A stretch of DNA of 48,408 nt from Bacillota bacterium (lineage in GTDB: Bacteria; Bacillota; Negativicutes; Sporomusales; CTSoil-080): the NCBI GenBank assembly GCA_017889625.1, contig JAGGAD010000011.1, forward strand, positions 1 to 48,408. The letters run 5' to 3'. The translations under genes were made by a program, and so were the position numbers. The notes below the pieces were generated by a model. The model was not told the DNA's origin. It worked only from the letters and a program-made list of their open reading frames with translations, and made no database searches. Below, one piece after another: positions 17,936-26,219 of this stretch. Each line of letters starts with the position of its first letter. Within the stretch, counting starts at the first letter, position 1.

Positions 17936-18565
17936 TTACAGATTTGAGTACATCGAACTCCCTTGACCGGACATTGGGCCTGGCCCAAGCTCCTGGGTGT
18001 ATGTCCAGTTTCGTATTTCTTGTTCCTGATACCACCAGGAAATTTCACCAACAATAATTACCGTACAATCCCCATTGTCATATTTCCCATCGCCATCATG
18101 TCGTAAAGTAATTTTATTTTTCATCGGATGCCAACCGCTTTCGCCGAGAAATATTTGCGAAGGATTAATTTCATTTTCGTCCACAGATAAGTTAAACGTT
18201 ACATAGGTTCCTTTTTTAAGGTGTAAATCTATCCCTGTGACACCTCCATTATTCGTAAATTGAAAGTTAATTTTATTCCTGTCTTCAGAAATAGAAAAAT
18301 GATCATCAGCACTTTCCGTTTTTCCAAAAGTATTTTCAAAACTGCCATCTGTATAAATGGTTCCACTGAATACATGTTTAGTACCAGAAGCAGTGGTTCG
18401 TATATGCAACCCATTGTTATCTTGCCAAACAAAGTATCCAGTGCTTTTCCCTGGCATAAAGTCAGTTGGTCTTCCGTCAAGACTAGGCGAATTAGCCGCA
18501 AAAGCGTATCCTGTAGTACTGAGAAGCACAAATAATACCAGGAATAAAATCATTCCTCTTTTCAT
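17936..18565 (-). CDS. Secreted protein of unknown function under a Pho-box-like promoter
   Basis: About 209 residues with an N-terminal signal peptide (MKRGMILFLVLFVLL then STTGYAFA-A), so exported. The mature part is hydrophilic and beta-rich, with Asn/Gly/Asp and aromatic residues, and no Cys after the signal. No known domain recognised. The start is the ATG at 18565 behind AAGGTGGGA; a GTG four codons earlier overlaps the ribosome site. Upstream lies a tandem array of four 7-mers at an 11-bp period placed exactly 10 bases from a -10 box, so expression is probably activated by a PhoB/PhoP-type regulator. Single-gene unit with its own terminator. Confidence 0.8.
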   Translation of the reverse strand: MKRGMILFLVLFVLLSTTGYAFAANSPSLDGRPTDFMPGKSTGYFVWQDNNGLHIRTTASGTKHVFSGTIYTDGSFENTFGKTESADDHFSISEDRNKINFQFTNNGGVTGIDLHLKKGTYVTFNLSVDENEINPSQIFLGESGWHPMKNKITLRHDGDGKYDNGDCTVIIVGEISWWYQEQEIRNWTYTQELGPGPMSGQGSSMYSNL

Positions 18566-18653
18566 GTGTATTCCCACCTTTTGTTATTAGTTTATAACTA
18601 TAAATTTATATTGACTTAAATTATTACTATACCTCTATTATTCTAATACTTCC

Positions 18654-18709
18654 AGTATATTGGGTAATTGTTACAATATCGTAACATAAATATGACAATA
18701 TTGTAACAA
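18654..18709 (-). promoter_or_regulatory. Pho-box-like activated promoter (four boxes)
   Basis: On the minus strand the boxes TTGTTAC, TTGTCAT, ATGTTAC and TTGTAAC repeat with an exact 11-base period. The last is followed by 10 bases and then the -10 hexamer TATACT (18659-18654). This is the geometry of E. coli pho boxes. The outer boxes also form a 13-bp inverted repeat. Confidence 0.7.
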
Positions 18710-18914
18710 TTTGGTCATTACCCTCTAATTTTTTTAATTGATCATCTATTCTTTTCAACCTCTAACCTAAAGTCCTTGATAAAACAATTAATTAGAAGGT
18801 CAATCTGTAATTGTGTGGAATCTATTTTTAATGTATTAGATTCCAGGAAAAAGACAAAACAGCTATGACTTCCAAGGTTACAACACATCAGGCCATAGAA
18901 TGAGAGGATAAGGT

Positions 18915-19406
18915 ATGATAGAAGTAAGAATTAGAAAAGTTACGCCAACAGATTTGAACCGCGTAGCTGAAATCGAAGCAATCTGTTTTCCTGCCGCCGA
19001 AGCAGCATCGCAGGAAGCCTTCCAGCAGAGAATCGCCGCTTTCCCTGAATACTTTTTGGTAGCTGAAATAAATGATACTCTAGTTGGTTTTATCAACGGA
19101 TGCGTCACCAACAGTTCAGTTATCTATGATGAGCTATTTGCTAATACGCAACATCATGTGCCAAATGGTGTAAATGCATCCGTTTTTGGACTAGATGTAA
19201 TTCCAGAATACCGAAACCAAGGTATTGCCGCTCAGTTAATGAAGCATTTTATTCAGGAAGCTAAAATTGCCGGTAAAAAAAGTATCATTTTGACGTGCAA
19301 AGCTAAGTTGATTCATTATTATGCGTCATTCGGTTACGTAAATGACGGAGTATCAAAATCAACTCATGGTGGCGCTGAATGGTTTGATATGACCCTCGTG
19401 CTCTAA
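18915..19406 (+). CDS. GNAT-family N-acetyltransferase (AANAT-like)
   Basis: About 163 residues. Starts IRKVTPTDLNRVAEIEAICFPAAEAAS, typical of the arylalkylamine-type GNATs, with acetyl-CoA motif GLDVIPEYRNQGIAAQLM and a C-terminal YYASFGYVNDG. ATG start with AGGATAAGG upstream. It is the only plus-strand gene between 15.9 and 25.4 kb, faces FabH head-on, and shares a bidirectional terminator with it. Substrate unknown. Confidence 0.88.
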   Translation: MIEVRIRKVTPTDLNRVAEIEAICFPAAEAASQEAFQQRIAAFPEYFLVAEINDTLVGFINGCVTNSSVIYDELFANTQHHVPNGVNASVFGLDVIPEYRNQGIAAQLMKHFIQEAKIAGKKSIILTCKAKLIHYYASFGYVNDGVSKSTHGGAEWFDMTLVL

Positions 19407-19454
19407 GGAATTGGCCGTAATGAAAATTAAGTATTAATTTAGTAAATATTATAA

Positions 19455-19490
19455 AATAGACCTTAGTCAATAATTTAACCAAGGTCTATT
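19455..19490. terminator. Bidirectional terminator between GNAT and fabH
   Basis: AATAGACCTT and AAGGTCTATT form a 10-bp stem with A/T-rich flanks, placed between the convergent stops at 19406 and 19509. Confidence 0.8.
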
Positions 19491-19508
19491 TAGCACAATA
19501 CTATCCTA

Positions 19509-20486
19509 TTATGGCCATTCAATTACAACTCCACCATGAGTCAATCCAGCACCAAATCCATACAATATCATTTTATCGCCTGATTTAATTTGAGATTCTT
19601 CTAATGCCATCCAAATGGCAAGCGGAATTGATGCCGATGACGTATTTCCATAAAACTCATTACTTACTAAAGTTTTTTCCATCGGAAAATTAAGTCTTTC
19701 ACAAATAACTTTTATCATACGCAGATTGGCACTATGCGGAACAAACCAATTAATGTCACCAAGAGTCATATTACTTCTTTTTAATAAATTACAAACACCG
19801 TCTGGAATATTTTTAACCACATATTCGTATAAAAGCTTCCCTTCCTGCTGGAATATTCGTTCTTTCCTCACTTCTTGTCCATTTACTTTTGCTGATAAAT
19901 TGCTACACGCAACATTTTGCGCCAACTTTCCATCTGAAGTAAAATATGACGCAATAAAGCTCCCTTTATCATTAGTTCTTTCGATGAGTGTGGCTACCGC
20001 AGCATCCCCAAACAGCACACATGTATTTCTATCAGAATAATCCAGAACTTTGGATGCCACTTCTGATGAAACAACTAACACCTTTTTGCTATGTCCAGCT
20101 GTTATTAAAGAGTCAGCTACGCATAAGGCATATACAAATCCTGTACATCCAGAATTTATATCCATAGTTCCTGCTGCTTCCATACCAAAATAGCCTTGCA
20201 CTAACGCTGAAACAGTAGGAGTAAAATAGTCAGGGGTAAACGTTGCTACTATGACCATATCTACATCATCAACCCGAATATTAGGTCTTTCTATTAAGTT
20301 TTTAACGGCTTTTATTGCCAAATCACTTGCGAACTCTTCTTTTTCTGCTAATCTTCTTTCTCTTACCCCCGTACGACGAACTATCCATTCGTCACTTGTA
20401 TCAACCATCTTTTCAAGATCATAATTAGTCAGCTTTCTATGCGGCAAGTAGGTACCTAACCCTACTATTTTTGACTTACTATTCAC
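19509..20486 (-). CDS. fabH: Beta-ketoacyl-ACP synthase III (FabH)
   Basis: About 325 residues, normal for KAS III, which condenses acetyl-CoA or another acyl-CoA with malonyl-ACP to start fatty acid synthesis. The catalytic triad is present: Cys in NSGCTGFVYAL (near residue 114), His in VPHSANLRMI and Asn in EFYGNTSSASIPLA. The N-terminal TSDEWIVRRTGVRERR is classic FabH. GTG start at 20486 behind GGAGGGG. A 47-base FapR-like palindrome lies 18 bases upstream of the start. It is not in a fab cluster, so it may be an extra FabH for branched or unusual starter units. Confidence 0.93.
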   Translation of the reverse strand: MNSKSKIVGLGTYLPHRKLTNYDLEKMVDTSDEWIVRRTGVRERRLAEKEEFASDLAIKAVKNLIERPNIRVDDVDMVIVATFTPDYFTPTVSALVQGYFGMEAAGTMDINSGCTGFVYALCVADSLITAGHSKKVLVVSSEVASKVLDYSDRNTCVLFGDAAVATLIERTNDKGSFIASYFTSDGKLAQNVACSNLSAKVNGQEVRKERIFQQEGKLLYEYVVKNIPDGVCNLLKRSNMTLGDINWFVPHSANLRMIKVICERLNFPMEKTLVSNEFYGNTSSASIPLAIWMALEESQIKSGDKMILYGFGAGLTHGGVVIEWP

Positions 20487-20503
20487 ATTTACCCCTCCAA
20501 TGC

Positions 20504-20550
20504 TAATATTACTAGTTATTAGTATCAGATACTAATAACTAGTAATATTA
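20504..20550. promoter_or_regulatory. FapR-like operator inside a 47-base perfect palindrome
   Basis: Two perfect 22-base arms surround CAG. The centre reads TTAGTATCAGATACTAA, i.e. TTAGTA-N5-TACTAA, the form of FapR operators that control fatty-acid and phospholipid genes in Firmicutes. It sits directly in front of fabH. The arms extend further than a FapR footprint needs. Confidence 0.65.
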
Positions 20551-20645
20551 CTATATCAAAAATCAGACATTTTTTCAAGATTACAAAGCACTTCCTCTTA
20601 TTCAGTTTGAGAGAGCTTGACCATCGCCCAAAAAACATTGTAGCA

Positions 20646-20678
20646 AAAGCCGGTTGGAATGAACAACCAACCAGCTTT
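20646..20678. terminator. Hairpin, possible terminator of the LysE-AraC unit
   Basis: AAAGCCGGTTGG and CCAACCAGCTTT pair with one mismatch around a short loop; A/T-rich on both sides. It lies about 310 bases beyond the AraC stop on the minus strand. The rest of 20551-20990 shows no gene, only this hairpin and a short dispersed repeat. Confidence 0.5.
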
Positions 20679-20744
20679 CTATTTTTGAATATTAATTTAT
20701 TGAATATTAGATTAACTTTGTTTGTGTGCTTTGAATTTGCACGA

Positions 20745-20777
20745 TATACCACTCAACATGATTATAGGCAGGTTGGA
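20745..20777. repeat. 33-base dispersed repeat, copy 1
   Basis: Contains ACTCAACATGATTATAGGCA and is identical over 33 bases to 22718-22750, with weaker similarity for some 20 bases beyond. The two copies bracket the AraC-LysE gene pair in the same orientation. Confidence 0.75.
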
Positions 20778-20990
20778 GAAAATATAGGTTTCTCTCCTTT
20801 ATCATCCTATTAGGCTCTTTGTCCACGAAATCACACCTAAAAACAAGTTACATTACATAGCACGTTTCTAATTAGTATGTACAAAAAAAACATCGGCATT
20901 ACGCAGATACTTTTTTCTATTTTCTAGCGCCTCCATTGAGAGTATGCAATTCAACAAACTTAGTATCAGACTCCATTTTATACCTCTTCT

Positions 20991-21776
20991 CTAGTTTAAA
21001 TGTGCTTTATATTCAAATGCTGTTATTCCATAGATCCTTTTAAAATGCTTATTTAAATGAGATAAATCAACAAAACCACATTCTGCTATAGCCGCGTAAA
21101 TATCTTTGTTTTTTTCTAGTAACTGCTTTGCACGATTTACCTTGCAAAATATAAAATATTGATATGGTGAAATTCCAGTATTAGATTTAAATAACCTGAT
21201 AAACTGAAACTTTGACATGGCAAGCTCTTTGCTAATTTCATCAAGACTCAGTACATTTTCTAATTTGGAATAAATTATTTCCTTTGATTTTTTAATTAGT
21301 TTATTATCTTTTTTGTAATCTGTACAAATATTATTTGGATTAAAATTATCTACGAGGGATAGGAGCAACTCACTACACAAGGCTTCATCTTTTTCACTTA
21401 GAATTGCTTTTGAAAGATTTAAGATACTATTTCTAAGAAATTGATTATACACAATTGGGGATGCAAAGCGAACCATATCCCTTTTCCCAAGTATCTTCAA
21501 AAAGAGCATTGGCTCAATATATAGCATAACATAATCAAGACCCGTACTATCATGTGCCATACCGTCATGTATCTGTTCAGGATTAAAGAGCATAACCCCA
21601 TTTTTATATGATAAATGTAAACTGCCCTCTAAATTATACTGTTGAATGCCGCGCAGAGTTACACCTAATGCGTATTCCTTATGGCAATGCTTTTTATATG
21701 TGAAATCAGTAAAACTAGCTGATAGCGCAGTAATATTTGATGATTTCTTATATATGAATTTTTCCATATCCATCAT
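20991..21776 (-). CDS. AraC-family transcriptional regulator
   Basis: About 261 residues. An N-terminal cupin-like sensor part (HKEYALGVTLRGIQQY and NPEQIHDG are typical of AraC-type ligand domains) is followed by two helix-turn-helix units near residues 165-258, with LDEISKELAMSKFQFIRLFKSNTGISPYQY read in two pieces and the closing GFVDLSHLNKHFKRIYGITAFEYK. The stop of the upstream LysE gene overlaps its first ATG (ATGA), and an ATG at 21767 is better placed for the AGGAG. It probably controls the exporter with which it is coupled. Confidence 0.92.
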   Translation of the reverse strand: MMDMEKFIYKKSSNITALSASFTDFTYKKHCHKEYALGVTLRGIQQYNLEGSLHLSYKNGVMLFNPEQIHDGMAHDSTGLDYVMLYIEPMLFLKILGKRDMVRFASPIVYNQFLRNSILNLSKAILSEKDEALCSELLLSLVDNFNPNNICTDYKKDNKLIKKSKEIIYSKLENVLSLDEISKELAMSKFQFIRLFKSNTGISPYQYFIFCKVNRAKQLLEKNKDIYAAIAECGFVDLSHLNKHFKRIYGITAFEYKAHLN

Positions 21777-22369
21777 CTCCTAAGAATCTCAACTAATCCC
21801 GAACCCATTATAGCAGAATATATTAAAAAAAGTGACATACCTACATTAACTGGCTTTTGATACTTCAGCAGGAATTCCTTGAAAATCGCCCCAAAAAGCA
21901 CCCAAGTGATAAATGCTAAAAAGCCAATAGCAGTAATAATTGCAACAAATATTGCTATTATATATGGTTCAGTGTAGTACGGCATAACAAAACTTGGGAT
22001 TACCGTCATTGTAAACAACACTACCTTGGGATTTACAAACTGCATAATAAAACCATACCTATAGGTAGCAACTTTTTCTACAGTTGCCCCTGGTGTATCC
22101 ATATTATATATCTGATAAGCCAAATACAAAATATAAAGGCTTCCGATTATCTGCATTATAATCAAAATTTTGGGTATTACGACTATAAGCACGGTATTTA
22201 GTATAGCGGAGATGGAAAGTAAGGCACCAAAGGCAATCGTAGCTCCATATGTGTATTCCATAGCTTTTTTTATCCCAAACCCCTGTACCGTAGACAATAT
22301 AACAATATTGGTAGGTCCAGGTGTAAAGGTTATAATAACGCAGTATATTAAAAAAGCTGTAATGTCCAT
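21773..22369 (-). CDS. LysE/RhtB-family amino-acid exporter
   Basis: About 198 residues with six predicted membrane segments. The N-terminal FTPGPTNIVILSTVQGFG is the LysE/RhtB family signature (PGP motif), and NPKVVLFTMTVIPSF is the second conserved block. Start at 22369 after GAAGGAG; a longer frame lacks a ribosome site. Exports amino acids or analogues such as threonine, homoserine or cysteine derivatives. Overlaps the AraC gene by four bases, so expression of exporter and regulator is coupled. Confidence 0.92.
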   Translation of the reverse strand: MDITAFLIYCVIITFTPGPTNIVILSTVQGFGIKKAMEYTYGATIAFGALLSISAILNTVLIVVIPKILIIMQIIGSLYILYLAYQIYNMDTPGATVEKVATYRYGFIMQFVNPKVVLFTMTVIPSFVMPYYTEPYIIAIFVAIITAIGFLAFITWVLFGAIFKEFLLKYQKPVNVGMSLFLIYSAIMGSGLVEILRR

Positions 22370-22506
22370 GATATGTGCTCCTTCTCCTGTTATTATCATG
22401 AATGATACATCAAAGAAATAAGTACGTATAGTATATTGTTGCAGGGCTGCAAATTAAATAAGTTTATCCACTCCCTATACCATTATAAACAAATTTAGTT
22501 GTTCCT

Positions 22507-22563
22507 AAATATAGATGAAAATAAACCAACATACTAAATGCTGGTTTATTTTCATCTATATTT
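22507..22563. repeat. Perfect 22-bp inverted repeat hairpin
   Basis: Arms beginning AAATATAGATGAAAATAAAC and its complement enclose a 13-base loop. It lies upstream of the LysE-AraC unit with no gene to end on the minus strand. Could be a terminator for an unseen plus-strand transcript or a relic of a mobile element. The remaining 22370-22947 contains no supported gene. Confidence 0.6.
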
Positions 22564-22717
22564 ATGCTGATAGAATTTACAGTCCTTCTGTTTTCTAGCT
22601 TTATTGGTCTTATACCGGTTTACTGAAGTGGCATCAATGTCATGTACCTATAGCCGACACTCAAAAACATAGGCTTATCTTCCTGTTTTGCTTTGGTAAA
22701 GCTTCTTCACCTCACGG

Positions 22718-22750
22718 TATACCACTCAACATGATTATAGGCAGGTTGGA
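22718..22750. repeat. 33-base dispersed repeat, copy 2
   Basis: Second identical copy of the element at 20745-20777. Confidence 0.75.
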
Positions 22751-22816
22751 ACAACTATAGGATTTTCGTTAATGAGACGATTCGAAGTATTTTTCATAAA
22801 TAATCTGCTCAAAATA

Positions 22817-22861
22817 ATTAATAAACTGACATGTAAATGCGAGCCACGTCAGTTTATTAAT
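22817..22861 (-). terminator. Hairpin downstream of the GNAT gene at 22948
   Basis: ATTAATAAACTGAC and GTCAGTTTATTAAT form a 14-bp stem, followed on the minus strand by TATTTTG. Located about 90 bases past the GNAT stop. Confidence 0.6.
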
Positions 22862-22947
22862 GGAAATTTAACTTTTTGGTAATACATTATCCTACTGTTC
22901 TTTTTCGCCTGGAATACATGGTCATGGAACTTGTTTTTACTTGGCAC

Positions 22948-23469
22948 CTATCCCATTTTTTTGCATAAACAAGAGATATCATTCCATATTAAACCAACCT
23001 GGCGTACTTTGACCCAATCAAAATGACGTATTTCATGGTTATAAATCTTAGCTCCTAAATGTTTGTAAATAGAAATCGCGTGTTCATTTGTTTCAACTGC
23101 CCAAAGAGTCATCGAATTGATTTGCCTTGCTTGAAAGTGTTTTGCTATAGCTAAAATAAGTTGCTTAGCAATTCCCTGCCCTCTGTTGAGCTCGTTTACA
23201 TGTAGAGAATCTAATTTACTACTGCAAGGTGTTTCCGTATTCATCTTACAAGCCGCAAATCCAAAGATAATATTTTCTTCAGAAACAGCAAGATAGATAA
23301 AAGCGTCTTCCTGCTCAAGATATTTCATCCATTCCTTTTCCGCGTCATTATATTTAAGACCATCTAAATAGTCAGAAGGAAAACTGCCTCTGTAAGTATT
23401 TTTCCAATTATTTATATGTATTTTCGCAATTGATTTAATATCATCATCTTTCGCTAATCTGATTTTCAA
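22948..23469 (-). CDS. GNAT-family N-acetyltransferase
   Basis: About 173 residues. IRLAKDDDIKSIAKIHINNWKNTYRG at the N-terminus (in the order of the common Ymr/YuaI-like GNATs), DYLDGL, acetyl-CoA motif LDSLHVNELNRGQGIAKQLI and a C-terminal SIYKHLGAKIYNHE. TTG start with GGGAGG eight bases upstream. Standing alone between the LysE and RDD genes; substrate unknown. Confidence 0.88.
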   Translation of the reverse strand: MKIRLAKDDDIKSIAKIHINNWKNTYRGSFPSDYLDGLKYNDAEKEWMKYLEQEDAFIYLAVSEENIIFGFAACKMNTETPCSSKLDSLHVNELNRGQGIAKQLILAIAKHFQARQINSMTLWAVETNEHAISIYKHLGAKIYNHEIRHFDWVKVRQVGLIWNDISCLCKKMG

Positions 23470-23610
23470 ATTAATTTCCTCCCAAATGATTTGCCTAATC
23501 GCTGTATAAACTAATGGGATTATCCACCGATATTAAAAATTTAAAGAATGTTTCGATGCATTTACTAAAAAAATGTCTGTCCATGCTTTTAATGCAACCC
23601 AATAATAAGA

Positions 23611-24156
23611 TTATTTATTGACCTTCTTGTCCTGTACTACAACTAGTGTCGACGCGATCTTGTCATGTAATCCTTGACTACGTTCAGTATAGGCAACCAT
23701 TAAATACCCTATAAATGGTGCGATTCCAAGAACTATACCCAATAATACACCAGACAAACCTATTATCACATCAATTAGTTCAAAGTTTGCCTCAGCGTAA
23801 GAAATGTTAACTAAATAAAGGAATAAATAAGCAAATAAAAAACATACTTGATAGAACATATATCGTTTTATTGATCTAAATAAAGAAATTCGTTTCCCTT
23901 CCAAATCCGTTACTTTTAACCTTAGCAATATTTTTCCCGGTGTCCCCTGATATATTGAGCCAACAAACCCTATGTAAAATACGGCATCGAATATCCATAA
24001 TACAACGTCGAACCAACCAGGAGGAATACTTTGGCGCAATACCCAAGTAATCGGCCATAGAATTACCCCATCAATCAACACCGCTGCCGCTCTTATCCAA
24101 AACCCCGCATATTTAACATCTTCTACTGCATCTTGACTTTGATTTTCACTGACTAT
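23611..24156 (-). CDS. RDD-family membrane protein with no normal start codon
   Basis: The RDD signature (conserved Arg and Asp in WIRAAAVLIDGVI) and the later GTPGKILLRLKV block are clear, followed by further membrane segments; RDD proteins are small polytopic membrane proteins, some linked to ion transport. The first usual start codon in frame (GTG 24081) would remove the signature Arg. The frame stays open upstream to a stop at 24171, and the only start-like place is an ATA at 24156, six bases behind AGGGGGAG, giving about 181 residues. Either a rare ATA start, a mutated ATG, or a sequence error. Confidence 0.75.
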   Translation of the reverse strand: MVSENQSQDAVEDVKYAGFWIRAAAVLIDGVILWPITWVLRQSIPPGWFDVVLWIFDAVFYIGFVGSIYQGTPGKILLRLKVTDLEGKRISLFRSIKRYMFYQVCFLFAYLFLYLVNISYAEANFELIDVIIGLSGVLLGIVLGIAPFIGYLMVAYTERSQGLHDKIASTLVVVQDKKVNK

Positions 24157-24361
24157 ATAAACTCCCCCTTACGCTTTCTGGTTGATAAATATATCCTTTA
24201 CTGCCAATGATATGCCTATTTTTATATGTTCAGTATTATTTAACAATTACCTTCCATTTTTTTTGGGTTAACCAATTAAATAGGTGAAATTATTTAGACA
24301 TAGTACCAGTTGAGCCAACTTAGCCGAAGCCCTTTAGCAGGGAACTATTCTGCGAATTATA

Positions 24362-24416
24362 AAACCCCATGCCTACCAGTGAGATGCTTCGCTAGGCATG
24401 AGGTTTATTTTTTTAA
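24362..24416 (+). terminator. Plus-strand terminator without an upstream gene
   Basis: AAACC-CATGCCTA pairs with TAGGCATG-GGTTT and is followed by ATTTTTTTAA. No plus-strand gene precedes it within 4 kb, so it may close a small RNA starting near 24290. The region 24171-24361 has no recognisable gene. Confidence 0.7.
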
Positions 24417-24463
24417 CATAATCTTATCGCCTCATATGCGGGTTTTGTATTAGCCCGAAGAGT

Positions 24464-24735
24464 TACCAACTTCCCCACATTAAAACCGGTCTGGATTTTA
24501 TTACACACCGGCTAAAAGAACCCGTAATAATCTACGCTACAGCCAATACTGCTCATTACTACCTATACGCAATCTTTCGACTACGCACAAGCATTACACA
24601 ACCAACACCTTTGCTCGACCACTATACATCCCTTTTGACCACACGACAACAGTTGGGCTACCATACAATATAATAATCTGCCCGCCGAATATTACCGAGC
24701 CTTTTGACCCGATAATATTCTTTGGCCGAATTAAA
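24464..24735. repeat. Degenerate ~41-bp tandem array, copy A
   Basis: This stretch is clearly homologous to 35078-35450, sharing long identical blocks (for example around ATACGCAATCTTTCGACTAC). CGACTA-like anchors recur at 24578, 24616, 24685 and 24727. Copy A lacks about 100 bases present in copy B. No intact reading frame spans it. Confidence 0.75.
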
Positions 24736-24781
24736 GCGGTAATAGTTTCAAGCCTGTCTGGGGCACTTATTTGCTGCCATA

Positions 24782-25177
24782 CTAGCTCATAAACTTAAAG
24801 GTCATATTGGGTAAATACCGACTTAATGTCGCTAATGGTTCACGGGAGAAACCATCATCGCTAATCGCAATTTCAAGTGCAGTTTTTTCTACTACAATAT
24901 AAGGTTTAATTACCCCCAAAAACGGATGATGAAATTCAGGCGTTATACTACCGCATTCAGTAGTTTCAATATTTAACCCACTTAAATGGAAAGTAAATTC
25001 GCCGACAACAGCCCCATTGTCAACAACTTGAAGACCGATACTATTATTTTTAGTTGAAAGAACTCCTTCAATGGCAGTTAATATGAAAGGATATTTTGTC
25101 TTTAAGGTTTGAATCACCTTTTGTCGAAATGGAACAAATCGATCTTTTATTAACTCCTCGACGTCTGGCAAGAGCAT
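24782..25177 (-). CDS. Small protein of unknown function
   Basis: About 131 residues, acidic to neutral, with no membrane segment or signal. Predicted alpha/beta; a central VDNGAVVGEFTFHLSG looks like a beta-hairpin of a lipid-carrier or similar small fold, but I do not recognise the family. ATG at 25177 is only two bases from GGGAGG; a TTG at 25171 has the better eight-base spacing. Divergent from the EamA gene, so 230 bases of shared upstream DNA hold that gene's Pho-box-like promoter. Confidence 0.7.
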   Translation of the reverse strand: MLLPDVEELIKDRFVPFRQKVIQTLKTKYPFILTAIEGVLSTKNNSIGLQVVDNGAVVGEFTFHLSGLNIETTECGSITPEFHHPFLGVIKPYIVVEKTALEIAISDDGFSREPLATLSRYLPNMTFKFMS

Positions 25178-25312
25178 CGCCTCCCATACTTATTTCTCAA
25201 TATATTTTACCAAGCGATATATTAAAATATTCGGTTTAAAGATTTGCCGGTTTATTCCGCCGTCAGCCGATCAACACCAATACTTCAATATGAATTTATA
25301 TTTTGTCACATT

Positions 25313-25346
25313 TCTGTCACACTTTTGTACTATTATTAATCTGTAT
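25313..25346 (+). promoter_or_regulatory. Pho-box-like activated promoter of the EamA gene
   Basis: TTGTCAC, CTGTCAC and TTGTACT repeat with an 11-base period. CTGTCAC ends at 25330 and the -10 TATTAT starts at 25341, leaving exactly 10 bases, the same geometry as at 18654, 32410 and 34662. Confidence 0.7.
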
Positions 25347-25407
25347 TTTACCTACAGTTTTCTTTTATGTTTGAAAACTATACATAATTTTAAAGGAGAA
25401 ATTTAGC

Positions 25408-25839
25408 GTGAATCATCTTTGGCTTATTTTTGGGCTTTTATCAGCAATTACCGCTGCACTTGTCGGAGTTCTCGGAAAAGTTGGCCTGCAAGGCGCTGAT
25501 CCCAATACTGCGACGGCTGTCCGGTCCGTTATTATGGCGATATTTTTAATTTTAGTTACTGCCGCTCAGGGAAATCTCAACCAAATTCCAGCACTTATAG
25601 TCGACAAAAAAACCATTCTTTTTATAGCTTTAAGTGGTATCGCCGGAGCACTATCTTGGCTGTTTTATTTCTGGGCCTTAAAGTTCGGCAAAGTATCACA
25701 AGTAGCTCCAATTGATAAATTAAGTGTTGTCATCGCCACGGTTTTAGCAGTTGCATTTTTGGGGGAAAAGATTAATCTATTAAATGCGTTAGGGGTAGGA
25801 CTAATTGCCGTTGGCTCACTTATTGTAGCATTAAGTTAA
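25408..25839 (+). CDS. Half-size EamA/DMT-family transporter
   Basis: About 143 residues with roughly five hydrophobic segments, one EamA domain instead of the usual two. Characteristic pieces are the N-terminal WLIFGLLSAITAALVGVLGKVGL, FYFWALKFGKVSQVAPIDKLSVV and the closing FLGEKINLLNALGVGLIAVGSL. Such half proteins work as homo- or heterodimers; substrates are mostly unknown. GTG start with AAAGGAG nine bases upstream. A Pho-box-like promoter lies ahead, and a manganese riboswitch begins about 220 bases after the stop on the same strand but has its own promoter. Confidence 0.88.
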   Translation: MNHLWLIFGLLSAITAALVGVLGKVGLQGADPNTATAVRSVIMAIFLILVTAAQGNLNQIPALIVDKKTILFIALSGIAGALSWLFYFWALKFGKVSQVAPIDKLSVVIATVLAVAFLGEKINLLNALGVGLIAVGSLIVALS

Positions 25840-26032
25840 TAATAGGTTACGAGTCACCGAGCCGAACACCTAATGAAGCGAATGCCTCCCCCATACAACT
25901 ACTAGGCCCAAAGATTTTATGAAATGCCTCGTAAAAATTTTTTTTCATAGTAGCACACTGGCTATTTTACCGCATATTATACATTAGCTTAACAATCGAT
26001 AACGGTTATCAAAATCGGTTATTGTAGCAATT

Positions 26033-26061
26033 TTGACCATCTGAGCAAAACTCAGTTTAAC
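26033..26061 (+). promoter_or_regulatory. Possible promoter of the manganese riboswitch
   Basis: TTGACC, a 17-base spacer and TTTAAC sit just before the aptamer. The -10 match is weak. Confidence 0.4.
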
Positions 26062-26062
26062 C

Positions 26063-26170
26063 TTATAAAGGGGAGTAGCTAACGAACCATTGTGTTCGTG
26101 AGTAGAATCGACATGCTGGCGCAAGCCCGGTTCTACAGACAGTGAATTCTGTCATAGCGAGACCTTTATT
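26063..26170 (+). promoter_or_regulatory. Manganese riboswitch (yybP-ykoY), orphan and opposite to mntH
   Basis: The aptamer shows the conserved yybP-ykoY blocks AAAGGGGAGTAGC, GCAAGCCCGG, ACAGACAG and CATAGCGAGACCTTTA in order. P1 pairs ATAAAGG (26065-26071) with CCTTTAT (26163-26169). The P1 3' strand is also the 5' arm of the terminator at 26159, so aptamer and terminator exclude each other and Mn2+ should switch transcription on. The next gene downstream, mntH, runs the other way; no plus-strand gene is present before 28154. Confidence 0.9.
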
Positions 26171-26213
26171 TCCGCAAATTCTGCGGAAATAAAGGTCTCT
26201 TTTAATTTTTTTC
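26159..26213 (+). terminator. Terminator of the manganese riboswitch
   Basis: A perfect 18-bp stem (GAGACCTTTATTTCCGCA and complement) with a five-base loop, followed by TTTTAATTTTTTT. Its 5' arm overlaps the aptamer P1 strand. Confidence 0.92.
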
Positions 26214-26219
26214 AATAAA

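Noticed and set aside
20525-20752. 75-residue minus-strand frame crossing the FapR-like palindrome
   Set aside because: Runs through the operator and a hairpin; no ribosome site or known motif.
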